Shown here one piece after another: positions 5,956 to 6,260 of a stretch of 6,260 nucleotides of DNA (positions are counted from its first letter, which is position 1; every line of letters starts with the position of its first letter). The DNA lies in contig DASYKO010000347.1 of the NCBI GenBank assembly GCA_035995285.1, forward strand, positions 1 through 6,260, given 5' to 3'. The stretch is from UBA7672 sp035995285. GTDB taxonomy: Bacteria; Pseudomonadota; Alphaproteobacteria; Caulobacterales; Hyphomonadaceae. The translations under genes were made by a program, and so were the position numbers. The notes under the pieces are model-generated. The model made no database searches. It was given only the letters and a program-made list of their open reading frames with translations, and was not told the DNA's origin.

Positions 5956-6085
5956 CGTAGGGTGCATTAGGGCGAAGGCCGGAAGGCGCCATCGCGCCAC
6001 GATCACCGGAAGTGCGTAGGAAGCCGTCATCGCGCCACGCCGACGAAGATGGTGCATTACTGCCTTCGGCCTAATGCACCCTACG
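5956..6085. repeat. REP/MITE-like inverted-repeat element downstream of apbE
   Basis: The 24-nt arms at 5956-5979 and 6062-6085 are inverted copies matching at 23 of 24 positions. The core GGTGCATTA occurs at 5961-5969 and again at 6051-6059, and its complement TAATGCACC at 6072-6080. The right end can therefore fold alone (9-bp stem with a GCCTTCGGC tip) or pair with the far left arm. The interior has a 12-nt direct repeat, CATCGCGCCACG, at 5990-6001 and 6028-6039. This looks like a paired REP (REPIN) or non-coding MITE-like element, 31 nt after the apbE stop. The element contains no ORF. Mobility by a RAYT-type transposase elsewhere in the genome is inference. Confidence 0.65.
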
Positions 6086-6101
6086 GGTATGTGCTCGCAT
6101 T

Positions 6102-6121
6102 CGGACCGCTTGCTGCGTCCG
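6102..6121. other. Short hairpin CGGAC/GTCCG
   Basis: CGGAC (6102-6106) and GTCCG (6117-6121) form a 5-bp stem with a 10-nt loop between the REP-like element and the structured right end. The stem is short, so it could be chance. Confidence 0.2.
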
Positions 6122-6158
6122 GGATGCTGCAGTCTTCCCCCTCATCAAACGAGGGAGC

Positions 6159-6233
6159 GGGGCGCGTGATTGGCGCCGTGGGTAGTCCTGTGCTGGCTAT
6201 GGTGGGCCAGCGATGCGCGTCTTCACGCGCCCC
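6159..6233 (+). promoter_or_regulatory. Structured region with two alternative hairpins
   Basis: ACGCGCCCC (6225-6233) can pair over nine bases with GGGGCGCGT (6159-6167), or over six bases with GCGCGT (6215-6220) across a CTTC tetraloop. The two folds exclude each other. A third stem, GCTGGC/GCCAGC (6192-6197 with 6206-6211), sits inside the long fold. It may be a leader of a gene beyond the window or a small RNA. No known riboswitch or RNA family is recognised. Confidence 0.3.
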
Positions 6234-6260
6234 GATTGGTCGTTCTTTCCCGGCCGTGGG

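Noticed and set aside
5956..6085. CRISPR array or IS end
   Set aside because: There are only two direct copies of the core in a palindromic arrangement, no regular spacers, and no transposase gene in the window.
6086..6260. Known riboswitch, tRNA or SRP/RNase P RNA
   Set aside because: I could not match any conserved core of these RNAs on either strand; only generic stem-loops are visible.

Overview
The window is GC-rich DNA with short intergenic gaps and a strong preference for G or C at third codon positions. The gene types (an AlgC/ManB-type phosphohexomutase, a HHE hemerythrin, an ApbE-DUF2271 fusion) and the base composition suggest a chromosomal stretch of an alphaproteobacterium, perhaps of the Caulobacterales/Hyphomonadaceae kind. 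This placement is inference; no rRNA or marker gene is present to confirm it.

Layout, with all confident genes on the + strand: (1) 1-858, the C-terminal part of a phosphomannomutase/phosphoglucomutase whose N-terminus, including the catalytic serine, lies outside the window. (2) 890-1675, a two-domain protein with an N-terminal winged-helix-like domain and a C-terminal NucS-like PD-(D/E)XK nuclease domain with all expected active-site residues. (3) 1942-2508, a hemerythrin-like HHE protein. It is preceded by a near-consensus CRP-type palindrome (1868-1883) and a 14-codon leader ORF that overlaps its start codon as ATGA. (4) 2649-3203, a small secreted, probably lipidated, cysteine-containing protein of unknown function. 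(5) 3525-4337, an unrecognised multi-pass membrane protein with a helical alanine-rich middle. (6) 4356-5924, an exported ApbE-type FAD:protein FMN transferase fused to a C-terminal DUF2271 domain. (7) 5925-6260, no confident gene, but a REP/MITE-like inverted repeat and a stretch that can fold in two mutually exclusive ways.

The genes do not form one recognisable pathway. The phosphohexomutase and nuclease genes are 31 nt apart and the membrane protein and ApbE genes 18 nt apart, so each pair may be co-transcribed. The hemerythrin gene looks like its own transcription unit with a CRP/FNR-family operator. No complete previously undescribed system is evident. The most distinctive items are the winged-helix/NucS-like nuclease, the regulated leader of the hemerythrin gene, the membrane protein/ApbE-DUF2271 pair, and the structured repeats near the right edge.
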